A stretch of 64,000 nt of DNA from Haliotis asinina (taxonomy: Eukaryota > Mollusca > Gastropoda > Lepetellida > Haliotidae), in assembly GCF_037392515.1 (NCBI RefSeq), contig NC_090288.1:11848969-11912968 (forward strand), given 5' to 3'. The position numbers and the translations under genes are program-made. The notes beneath the pieces are model-generated. The model was not told the origin of the DNA and did no database searches. It saw nothing but the letters and a program-made list of their open reading frames with translations. Each line of letters begins with the position of its first letter. Position 1 is the stretch's first letter. Of the stretch, positions 1 through 10,015 are shown piece by piece.

Positions 1-230
1 AGGAGTGAATGAGTGAGGGAGGGTGTGACCTGTTTACCAGTGAGTGTGAGTAACAGAGTTAGCCACTGGATGTGTGGGAAGTGAGTTTGTGGTTGGTTGG
101 ATGGACGGGTGAGTGAGTGGTTGGGTGAGCTGGTGTGTTTGTCGGTGTGTCAATGAGTGAGCGGATGTATCAGTAGGGTGTAGGGAATGAGGGAGTGAGA
201 AGGTGTTTAAACTCAATTTAACGGTTTAAA
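1..230. repeat. G/T-rich degenerate simple repeat (GAGTG/GGTT motifs)
   Basis: Purine- and T-rich low-complexity DNA built from GAGTGAGTG, GGTTGG and GGTGTG motifs with no fixed period. It sits in the intron before the first visible exon of the upstream EOGT-like gene. ORFs here read only low-complexity His/Thr/Ser on the minus strand and are not genes. Confidence 0.6.
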
Positions 231-331
231 CTCAATACTACCTCTTTCAAAAACGTATGTTAAGTTGTCGCATTACCAACACTACCCAGGTAGTGTTTTG
301 ACCTTTTTGAGACTTCTGTTTTGTGTTCCAG

Positions 332-958
332 GTTTGTTTTAGAGATGCCATCTTCTCGCTTCCTTCTCGGATGCTGCTCGGAATCTATTACAACTTAGCA
401 CCGGTAAGTTTATATCCAATATCAGTAACTAAAAAGGTATCAGTCGATGCTGCAGACTTTGCGCGTAGATTCACAAACTACTGAGCAAAGGGTGATTAAA
501 ACTAAAGAAATACATGCTCACATCTGCTCACTATTGAGCACAATGAAATCGATGCTCCTGCTCTTGATCACTGGCTTGTCTTGTCCAGACTTCATTATTT
601 ACAGACTGCCGACATGTAGTTAGAATATTGATAAACCAAATTTTATGAAATAAGTCACCAGTAAGATTATCTAGTTTACTGGAAATGAGTGAAAACGTAT
701 TGAATACCCAAAGGAACCTATCGATTGTCATTTGTGAATGATTACTTGTCACTAAGTACTAAATGTCCCCAAAATAATCTGGAGGCATATTGATATACAC
801 TATATAGAGTAATACGATGAAGGGAACACATGGATATGTTACAGGTAAAGGGATGCAGGATTAGCGGCTTGGTGAAGGCGTTTTCGGAGCATGTGTTGTA
901 TAATCTGAATATTCAACAAACAGGACCACTGGTGAGTCCTTCAGCGGAAGTAAAGAGG

Positions 959-1036
<78 letters not shown>

Positions 1037-4000
1037 ACGCGTGCGTGCGTGTGAGCGTGCGTACATGTGTGTGTGTGGATACCTCGGGAGACACCATGCA
1101 CTTTGACCATTATGGCCAAGTATACTACTAAAATATTTAAATGGATACATGAGTAAGTTTAGTTTATCAATATTCCAGCAATACCTCAACTGGGGACAAG
1201 TGTGACTGACCACATTATTTTATCTAGATAAAACGAGGACTAGTGGCTGTGCTGTCGGTATAATGTTCCCCAGTGTTGTACCAATGTTAAACCGTGCCAT
1301 TGTAGCTCGGAGGCCGGACACTACAAAACCCAACTAGTCCATGAGGTTCTTGAAAGGCATTTAATAGTTAGATGAACATGACACGTTTAAATGGACAACA
1401 ACTTATTTCTATTCTTTTGTACGACGTTTCAGAGCTAATTCTTGGTCCTTCGAAGTCGCATGAATAGAAGTTGTAATCCAAAAATGCGTCATGTATTCAG
1501 GCCATTGACATCCACGTGGGTGCATTATGAGTGACATATTCTTGTACGCGTTGTTAAACCCTGTTTGAACTTAACATTTGCAGTATTCACATCTTTGCCT
1601 GAATGTATAGTCATGTAATCCATCTTTTTTCTGTTCAGCCCGAGAAACTCAGGGTGACATTCCTCGTCAGAAGTACGAAAATGCGGCGGATCGTAAACCA
1701 GGAAGAAGTAAGTTCAGTTCATTAAGACCACTTCCATGACACTGTAGTACACTCATCACTTCTTCCAAACTCATCACTTTGTACATACTCATCACTTCAC
1801 CCAAACTCATCACTTCATCCAAACACACCACGTCATCCAAACTCATCACTTCTACCAAGTTCATCACTTTGTCCATACTCATCACTTCATCCATACTTAT
1901 TAGTTCTTTAGTACTCATCACTTCACCCATATTTAATTCTTGAGTGAGAATAGTTTACGCCTCTTATAGCAATATTCCTGCAATATGACGACGGGGGACC
2001 CAGGAAATCAACTTCACACATTCTACTCATATGGGGAATAGTACCCCCGTCTTCGGTGTGACGGGCGAACGATTTAACCACCACGCGTATACGTCATCTG
2101 ACATATTCCCCCGTATATAATATATTATCACATTACCGTTTATGTAGATGTAGCATTATGATGTTTATATTTATATTTTATATTTTACCACATTTTAATA
2201 TTTTATTCCCATTCTTTTAAGCTATTTTCCGGCTTAAAACGACTCTCAGACTTGGATGTACAAATGGTGGATTTCAATAGGTATGCATTGATTGAACCGT
2301 TACATTCGTCACCCCCTTTCCGAAACCTCGAAGAAGAGCTTCGTGCCCAACTCGTGTTATTCCGGAATCTGCCGAATAGCGCGGCTTCTTGGAGGTTACG
2401 GAAAGGGTCGAGTGGTGATGAATGGAAGAGACTGTCCGGGAATAACACGATTGTGGTTGTTAGATTCTGGTTTTAGTCTTAAATGTTTACAATTTCGACT
2501 ATATCAAATGGTACCAAACAATGCATTATAAGTTTAGAGCTTGTGCGCTATTGGGGTAAAGGGAAAGAAATCCTAAATCAGCTAATTTCTGGCGACATAT
2601 TTGTTGAAAGACATGGCTGCAATACGTAATGTAAATCTTTGTTGTAAAATATTCAAGAAAAGCACATCTTGTATGCCCACGTTAAATAAAATGTTCTATA
2701 ACATCAAAACATTTTAACGATGTGGTAGCGAAAAGTATTCTTATCTTGAATGCTGTGCGTTGCAGATCAGTACCTTTCACAGACCAGCTGCAGGTAGGTT
2801 TTCTTTGAGTATTAAGTAAGGAAAACCTTATGAACCCTGTTATTGGAACTTGGAGTGAGTGAGTTTAGTTTTACGCCGCACTCAACAATATTCCTGACAT
2901 ATGGCTGTGGGCTGTGAATAATGAAGTCTGGACCAGGCAGTCCAGTTGTCAACAGCATGAGCATCGATCTGCGTAATTTGGAACCGGTGACATGTGGTTT
3001 TATGAACACCAGACCAATTAGTTTAGATTTTAGTCTTAAATACCTGCCATCATAGATTATTTTGATAAAAATTCAGTGATCAACAGCATAAGCCAACAGC
3101 ATGAGCATCGATCTGCGCAAGTGGGAACCGATGTGCGAGCCTGACCACCCGATTCCGTTAGTCGCCTATTACGACAAGTACGGTCGCCTTTTATGGCAAG
3201 CATGGGTTGCTGAAGACCTATTCTAACCCGGGTCTTCACGGGTCAGGAACTTGGAAGGTAGTACAGGTATTACTTCTTTGTAAAGGTACACGAAACTTAT
3301 CGATTTAAAAATGTCATGTCGTCATTGGGGAATAGTACCCGATCGTCTTTATTTCGCTAACCCTTATTACTTATAGATTATTCACAACACTGACCTGTTC
3401 ATTGGCCTCCACGGCGCTGGACTGACGTACATGCTCTACCTACCAGACTGGGCAACCGTCTTTGAAATGTAAGCATGCTGGGTTGAGATTAACGTATGCT
3501 GGACGAAACTCGTTAAGGATATATGCAAACTTTGAAAATGTTAATAATGATCTATCTACCCACTGACATACTGAGAAAATATCAATAAAAAAAATACCAA
3601 TATCCCTCACTTATTTTTTCCAATATATTTGCTTGTTGCCTTCCTGTGTTACGGGAACCCTCGGTGGGACAGAATAGGCTCAACTTTTCGCTATCATCTT
3701 AACTTATCATCATTGTTTGAAGCACAAACATTAACTTTCGAAACATACAATTGACGGCGTTACGTAGAGATTTCGTATGAAAACGTTTTGTTTGTTGTTT
3801 AGTCCTGCTCTCAGCAATACTCCAGCTATCTGACGACGGTCTGTAAATAGTCGACCAGAAAATCCGGTGATAAACAGCATGTGCATCGATTTACGCATTT
3901 GAGATACAGTGACATTAACTGTGAGGGTATCTGACTTTCTTGATCATATTTAACAAACCTGTTCCAAACCAAAGAATGTTTATTCAGTGACCACAACCTA

Positions 4001-6314
4001 TCGATTGTTTCTCTCCAACCATGACACATAATCTTCTATATACGAGGCCCAAACGCACGAGTATGACGTTGTATTCTATCGGTGTTTCGCAATGAACACT
4101 CATATGGTCTCTTAAGTACTGGGACTTACGTCTGTGTCGTGTTCAGCTACAGGTGCGGGATCGACAACATGTACCCTGACCTGGCCAGAATGAGGGGCAT
4201 CAACTACATCACCTGGGAGAAAATGGATGCCCTCACCCCAGAAAACAAAGTAACACACCTACCTCACTTTGTATATCCTCGTTAGGAAACTGTGGGGATC
4301 TTGTTCTACAGAAACGTCCGTTAGCCACATACACCTGATGGATGTTCATCCAGCACTATTTATTTGTGAAAAGAAGTGGAACCAGGTCTATACATCCTAA
4401 ACGAACAAAGATAAAGCGAACAATCGGATAAAACGAGTTTTCAAATCTAATAGAGAGAATTCGTCGCGTTTCAACAATCAGATAAAACCAGCACTGACAT
4501 CTGGAGAACAATAAGATAACACAACAATCGTATAATATAAAGAACAAACACATGGGCGAATGCGGGAATTTTGAAAGAATGGGGTACAGGGGGTTCGAAC
4601 CAAATGAACCGCCAGTGGTTCCACCAAAGCAAAAAACAAAATGTGTATTGTGGGGTTGAGTGTGTGTCAACTTATGTCACCCGAGAGACAAGTGGACTAG
4701 AAATAATCCCAACTCGCTGTTAATTACAGCTTACCACATTTGGGCATTTATCTACGAAGCAGACGACAGGAAACAAACTTAGAGTTATCTCCCTTAGATC
4801 TTGTCAATTCCGAAAATGTAGTATCCGGAGAATGGCTTCACACATCAATTGATTCGAATTACAAGACTGCAATCTGTATGTAGTATATGTAATGCTAACG
4901 TAAGAACCTAACAAGTTCGTGTGTTACATTGAAATACTAGAATGTGTTTTAAGCTAATTAGAACCCGATATATGTAGAACCAGATAGAACAAGGTATTCA
5001 GATCTGCGATCACTTGCTCAAAATATGAATGTGTGATGCGATGTGTTATTAGCGTCTGGTTAAGGATACTCGGTATGAAATGTAATAGATATGTTAAACA
5101 CTGTTCTATACTCAGGAAGCATCATAGTGACACAGACTATATAAACTTGGCATCAGCAGACAGACTTACTCTATTTACGCATGGCTTCGGGTTCGTATAG
5201 ATTTGTCAAGGAGCTGGAAATAGTAAAACTATTATATTAGAATTCAATTTGTGCCTTAGATGTGTGTAGGCAATATTGGAACAAGATGGTAGCAGTTCTG
5301 CCTTACTGTCAACATATTGTCTCAGCTTCATACTGAAAGATATTTATCTTAAAATTTGTACAACTAAGGCGGGCCTTGATTCACACAAATACCATGTTCT
5401 GTTTATATGTCCAAATTACGCACATATTCGGGAACATTTTCTAACTATGTACTTATTGTAGTCATCCATGTACTGCACATTTTAAATTTAGTACCTTGTT
5501 ATCAACAGCAGATAGTTATCTAATGCTCCGCCTAGCCACCTACTTGTATAAAACATATAAAGCTAAATCTGAGTAATATATATGTTGTGTTTGGGATTGC
5601 GCCCTCTTGTAGCGGTGCGGATTCTCGTGCTTAGGTTGGGCTGGGTCGGTCGCCTTGCCCGGTCAGCCAACGCATGGGTTGTGTGCTGACGGTTGGGTGC
5701 CTAGCTGTCGGGGTGTGGGTTGGTGTCCTGGGTGGGACACGTCCGGGCAGGGGTGCGGGAGTCTGTACTTATTTGGGAGGGCGTGGTCTCAAACAGAACG
5801 TGTTGCATTTAACCACATCCTCAATGGCATTGTGTATTATGTACCGTAACATCACACCACTCTAACACTTTATATATCTGTACTCTTGGTCTCCTGGCCC
5901 TGAAATACTGTTCTGTTCTGTTCTATCTAGAGGTGATATTTCATAGCAGATTATAGATACCAGACGGGAATTAGAGATATAATTTGTAGTCTTTTTTACA
6001 ATGAGATAGATAAATGCATACATGATCCTGCAAGATGACGTCATTTGAATATTAATCGCAAAGTCGTACATAACACCATGTCCATCGTATGGTAAAAGCA
6101 TTGTATAGATATCTCTAAAGTTCGCTGTCGTCCATGTTGTCTCAAGTCACCGTCGTGTGTCACATTTCAGACCGCCTTGCCCAACCGCACCAACTACAGC
6201 TTTGACGTGGGGGAGTTTGTGAGACTGGTTCGAGTTGCAGCAGATCAAGTGACCTCTCACCACGACCTCAAGAAAGCAAGACTTCGTACACATAAGGGAC
6301 ACAGGGAGCTTTAA
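332..6314 (+). CDS. EOGT-family paralog, last eight coding exons (5' part outside window)
   Basis: Coding exons: 332-403, 845-931, 1639-1707, 2222-2280, 2766-2793, 3377-3468, 4147-4249 and 6171-6314 (TAA stop). All junctions are AG/GT, and the exons join in frame to 217 residues starting at phase 0. The first seven have the same length and phase as EOGT exons 9-15 of the gene at 24.1-42.0 kb (72, 87, 69, 59, 28, 92, 103 nt). Visible family motifs are [16 protein letters not shown] in the sixth exon and [14 protein letters not shown] in the seventh. This is the glycosyltransferase-61/DUF563 type of domain. By hand count it is about 55% identical to the downstream EOGT over 170 residues. Differences: YRCGIDNMY replaces YNCEDPRCY, so one cysteine is lost. 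The last exon starts [11 protein letters not shown] and lacks the GHHPTLG segment. The protein ends GHREL rather than KDEL. No stop or frameshift is visible, so it is probably an expressed gene, perhaps with altered activity. The missing 5' exons (expected equivalents of EOGT exons 1-8) must lie before base 1. Confidence 0.85.
542..632 (+). repeat. SINE-B fragment
   Basis: Contains the SINE-B pieces ATCGATGCT, TTGATCACTGG, TTGTCCAGAC, TTACAGACTGCC and AGAATATTGA. Head and tail are missing. It lies in an intron of the upstream EOGT-like gene. Confidence 0.6.
960..1036. repeat. (GT)n microsatellite
   Basis: An uninterrupted GT dinucleotide run of about 75 bp, followed by GTGCACGCGTGCGTGCG. It begins about 30 bp after the donor of the exon ending at 931. 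The Cys/Val and Thr/His ORFs over it are artefacts of the dinucleotide. Confidence 0.97.
1738..1930. repeat. Degenerate ~18-bp minisatellite (ACTCATCACTTCATCCAA)
   Basis: About ten diverged copies of a unit close to ACTCATCACTTCATCCAA, with variants of the CATCC segment (TTCC, TGTACAT, CACCC). It starts 30 bp after the donor at 1708. The minus-strand ORF here reads a Met/Glu/Val heptad-like repeat and is just the satellite. Confidence 0.85.
1941..2092 (-). repeat. SINE-A (tRNA-derived), minus orientation
   Basis: SINE-A family: about 150 bp. It opens with an A box like GTAGCCTAGTGGTTAAAG, has a B box like GGGTTCGATTCC, a middle close to AAGCCCATTTCTGGTGTC, and the tail TGGAATATTGCTAAAAGCGGCGTAAAACC followed by ACTC repeats. 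This copy is inverted and diverged. TTTACGCCTCTTATAGCAATATTCC marks the tail and ACGATTTAACCACCACG the A-box end. Confidence 0.7.
2852..3243 (-). repeat. Two joined or nested SINE-B copies, minus orientation
   Basis: SINE-B family, read on the strand ending in ACTC repeats: a head with AGAATTGGTCTTCAGCAACCC and GTAAGAGGCGACTAACGG, a middle with GACTTGGTTGACACATGTC and ATCGATGCTCATGCTGTTG, then TTGTCTGGTCCAGACTC and the tail shared with SINE-A. Here 2852-2998 holds tail to middle and 3078-3243 holds middle to head, with a repeated AACAGCATGAGCATCGATC in both. It lies between the microexon at 2766 and the exon at 3377. Confidence 0.8.
3795..3918 (-). repeat. SINE-B partial, minus orientation
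   Basis: Diverged tail-to-middle piece: CTCAGCAATACTCCAGC, GACGGTCTGTAAATAGTCG, then CATCGATTTACGC. It lies in the intron between the exons at 3377 and 4147. Confidence 0.7.
5275..5875 (+). pseudogene. 3' fragment of a non-LTR retrotransposon (CR1/L2-like), broken
   Basis: Reading + strand gives [17 protein letters not shown], which resembles the cysteine-containing 'HFLLHCPxYxxxR' end region of LINE ORF2 proteins. After a frame change, 5461-5577 reads [20 protein letters not shown] to a stop, like the C-terminal helix of such proteins. A GC-rich stretch (5590-5770) and a repeated TGTTCTGTTCTGTTCT near 5910 could be its 3' UTR and tail. The reverse transcriptase core is missing. It sits in the last intron of the upstream EOGT-like gene. 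Family assignment is by pattern only. Confidence 0.55.
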
Positions 6315-6360
6315 GTGGTAGTTACTGAGTGACTACTTTGTGAGAGACTACCTTGCATGT

Positions 6361-6402
6361 GTGTGAGCGTGCGCGTGCGTGCGTGTGTGTGACAGGGAGA
6401 CG
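6361..6402. repeat. GT/GC-rich alternating purine-pyrimidine tract
   Basis: GTGTGAGCGTGCGCGTGCG followed by more GT, just after the stop codon of the upstream EOGT-like gene and inside its presumed 3' UTR. Such alternating tracts can adopt Z-DNA. Confidence 0.6.
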
Positions 6403-6645
6403 TGAAGCAAGTTTGCAAGTGCCTACTTGATTGGTGGGTGGGTGAGCTTTAGGTGGTAAGCTAGAGAGTGACTACTTTGGAAGGGAACCTTTTAATCTGT
6501 TACATCTTCTATAACAAAGTAACTGTTTCTTTCTCTGAATAATTAGCAAGTGTAAACTGATTTCTGATTGTACAGGGGCAACGACCCATAACACCAAACT
6601 GAATTGAATATGTACATATCTTCTTAAAGGTTTGTCGATTTCTAG

Positions 6646-6651
6646 AATAAA
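6646..6651 (+). terminator. Candidate poly(A) signal AATAAA for the upstream EOGT-like gene
   Basis: First AATAAA after the TAA stop at 6312-6314, which would give a 3' UTR of about 350 bp. A second AATAAA at 7398-7403, followed by GTCCCTGTG, would give about 1.1 kb. The sequence alone cannot say which is used. Confidence 0.35.
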
Positions 6652-7397
6652 CATGTTTTGATCCAAACGCTTGACCCGAATACGTATTTGGATAAACGAC
6701 TGCAACGAGTGTTTACAATTGTCTGTTTGTGCCAGTTATTATCATAGCGCAAGCGCCTGGGGGTATACGTATTCACAGAACAAGTGGGCATGGTAACATT
6801 TTTTTCATCGCTGTACAGCTTCCCGGGTGAAAATACACAAAAAGATGTATCTGCCCTGAATGTGTGTCTTCTCGTGCACTGTCCACGAAGCTAAGATACA
6901 CAAAAACGTCTTCCCCAGGTATGTGTACGTATACTTTATAGTTCGCTTTGGACAAATACGGCTCAACGATGACAACAGTGATATTTTTTACCTTGAAAAT
7001 CCAATTATACTGACGTCCAAATAAAAGTACATGGACCTTGAAAGACGACTGAAAGAAAACAAAAAACATCTTGGAAGATAAAACATCTACATGTATACTG
7101 GCGTTTGGAGTCTCCTGTACGAAGTTTCACTCCTTCAAAACAAATTCATTACGTTTAAGCATTACACAAATAAGCAGGGAGTCAAACTGAGATTCCCATT
7201 TGTAGGGAAAGAGCCGTGTCACAGCAGGGTGACTAATATATATAATTGTGGTGAAATGTACTTAAGACCATAGTAAACAGAGGTTCTCTATAAGCATATA
7301 TGGCTGCCAGCATGTGGTATCAATGTAAATCATACAAGTAGAGTGATCTCCCCTTCGGTGATATGTAATTGCCGCTACGCTAACCTCATGGTGTCTG

Positions 7398-7403
7398 AAT
7401 AAA
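7398..7403 (+). terminator. Alternative poly(A) signal AATAAA, upstream EOGT-like gene
   Basis: AATAAAGGTCCCTGTGAAC; hexamer followed by a weak G/T-rich element. It is an alternative to the signal at 6646. Confidence 0.3.
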
Positions 7404-7829
7404 GGTCCCTGTGAACAAGAAATCCTTGTTTCATGGAAAGCCTTAGTTATAAAGCTGTCACCATAGCAACATGTCCACTAAATACATCGGAGTAGGAGAC
7501 AAAACGCCGAGCCGATGGCGCTAGTGGGAATCCTGTCCGATGTCTCGATGAGAACTCGCTCTATAGATCTAGGTCTTGACTGGAGGTACTGTTTACCCTC
7601 AGACAAAATCTGTTTTATTCATGGTGACCACCATAACTAACGTTTGAAATTTGAGGTTGCGCGTGATAAGTCTCGTAGACATATTAATTATATGAGCTGT
7701 TACGTGTTTATTTTCAAAGTGAAACTAAAAATTAAAAAGTTCGCCGTTAGGTATCCGAAAATAGCACGGCATGAAACCAACAAACATCAAAGAATTTGAT
7801 TTAATAATAGTTTTTATTCTATAATTAAC

Positions 7830-7912
7830 TAGACCCGTGGAGATTCGGGTTAGAATTGGTCTTCAGTAAGCCATGTGTTTCGTAAGAGGCGACTAACAGA
7901 ATCTCTACCTCT
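7830..7912 (+). repeat. SINE-B head fragment
   Basis: CCCGTGGAGATTCGGGTTAG, AATTGGTCTTCAGTAAGCC and GTAAGAGGCGACTAACAG match the SINE-B head. The body is absent, so the copy is truncated. Confidence 0.65.
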
Positions 7913-8429
7913 CTCTCTTCAATGCATGAAGTGCAGTGTACATTTGGGCCAAATATTGTAATAATTCTGCAGTTATAAGATTTAGTTACATGCTGACAAT
8001 GATTTATTGTTAATTATACACATCTACTCCTAAATATGTTATTCTGAATTCTCTCACCGATTTTTCATGTATGTATAGAGAGCACGTAATCTTGGTTGAA
8101 GATTGAGTTAACCTCAAACTTTTTAACATCTGTTCAGAACATTTCAGCCACCACGAGCGAACACAGCTGCGATTTATGTCTCCTGTTGGGACATTTTATC
8201 TGTTTCTTCATGACAATTCAGTTTGAGTGACTTGATATATTTGGTTTGAACATATTCATCAGTTTGTAATTTCAACGAATTCTGGATCCATAAAAAAGCA
8301 AACTTTTCTATTGTAAATATCTCTGTAATATGCTGAACAGCTGGTTAGTACAGATAGATCATATAGATAGTGATACAAGATACAGTGTGTGTCAGATTTT
8401 GTACTTGTGCTCCCGTAAGATGCTTTCAT

Positions 8430-8500
8430 CTAAAAGCCGCCTTATAGCTGGAATATTGCTGAGTGCGGTGTAAAACTAAAATCACTCACTCACTCTAAAA
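8430..8500 (+). repeat. SINE-B tail fragment
   Basis: AGCTGGAATATTGCTGAGTG, CGGTGTAAAACTAAAATC and then CACTCACTCACTC. This is a short 3' end only, as expected from 5'-truncated retroposition or later decay. Confidence 0.75.
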
Positions 8501-9329
8501 GTATCAACTGCTGAAAATATTATAGCCGTTTTTGTACACATTTTCGTTTTTAAAACAACAATATATCCCACTAGATCTATCGAATCAGTCTCATGCAAAA
8601 CACATGAGCATCTTCATAGACTGAAAATGGGAAATACCTTGCTTCATGGCCGCCTGGTCGTCCTCATGTCCTTCAGAACACAGCTGCCAGAGTCGCAAGT
8701 AGGTGTCCAAGACGAAAGCACGTCACGCCAGTCTTCGAATAGCTTCACTGGTTGTCTCTTGCAAACCGAGCAACATTCAAACTGCTCAGAAATAAACCAA
8801 AATATCTCTCAACATCGGCCACTGCGTTCCATCATGAACACAATACGGACCTGTGAGCTGCAAATGAGGAGGAAACGACTACTGCGACGACTATAGTCTA
8901 TTGTGATTAACTATTGCAACACTATTGCAGTAGTGTTTTCTTTCCTCCTTCATTTGCCTTATTTGAAGTCATTTCCAAAATGAATACATACTTTATATGA
9001 AATAAAAACAGGTTGAAGTAGTTTCGGCGTATTTGAATAAATGACATGAATCTTGAAACCGAGATCAAGTAAACAGTTTAAACACAAGATTGGTGTCCAC
9101 AATTTCAAACTTTTCATGGCGGGGAGGCTAAAATCGTGACGCTTCTCGGTCCAGTGAGCGGTACTTCCAACGCAATGTTACGAATGACTGAACGTGGCCC
9201 GCCTCACTCGGAGCCTCTGACAAGTTACAAAGAAAACAGGATCAGCGAGGACACTCTTTAATTTTGGCACATATAACAATATAAATACAGTTATTAACAC
9301 ATTTTCTCCTCTATTCTTCATTATACATT

Positions 9330-10015
9330 TGATTGAATTTGAGATTAAATTGACATTATCTGTGGCAAATCACATTTCTGTCTGTCTGTCCTCGAGTTTA
9401 AGACAATTTGAGAAGTTCAGACACAGTGCCACCTTGATGATCTTCTGGTGGCCTCAGAAAAAATCCACCCCAAACTTTACGGTTTATGGCGAATTTATTA
9501 TAGTCCCATTAAATATAAGAATCCATGTCAACATTTTGTCCCTTTGGCATAAACTCGCGACTACTGAGGAGATCAAACTATCTCATGCAATATACCAATA
9601 TATTAGCCGCGACTATGATTAACAACCTACGGCATGCCCTTGGTTACACTCCATAAAACAGTTATTTGACAAAATCGGTTTAACTGAAATATGTATAAAT
9701 CCCTCTTCATTTTCTATTTAGTTGGCGATTAATTCAATTATTCTTTTAGACGTACATGACTTAATTCCAACAGAAAATCATTCATCCCCTGAAAATTGTT
9801 ACAACTGGGCCAATTTATCAACACTGAACAAGGCCATGTCGCCTGTCAATTATTTTAAGCATAGCAAATATTTTTCACCATTTACCTCTCACTTCTATAA
9901 ATTGTTACGTAAATAACTCATCGTCATGGCGCATGTTTATATTTATGTACATTCGTTAATATTGTATATTCTTTGCTCTTGTACCACCGATGGTGATTTA
10001 TGAAAATAAAGACGT
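9330..10015 (+). pseudogene. 3' end of a non-LTR retrotransposon, broken
   Basis: The + strand reads VPLNIRIHVNILSLWHKLAT and later TACPWLHSIKQLFDKIGLTE after a stop. This is the arrangement seen in the C-terminal region of CR1/L2-like LINE polyproteins ('P-L-x-I-x-x-R-x-x-x-x-W' then 'W-x-x-x-I-K-x-x-L'). A further open stretch runs 9722-9916. It ends at 9995-10020 with GAAAATAAAGACGTTAAAG, a typical LINE-like 3' terminus with AATAAA. At least two stops interrupt the frame. The family is inferred from pattern, not from a search. Confidence 0.5.

Noticed and set aside
861-1213. Thr/His and Cys/Val ORFs on both strands
   Set aside because: They are translations of a GT microsatellite.
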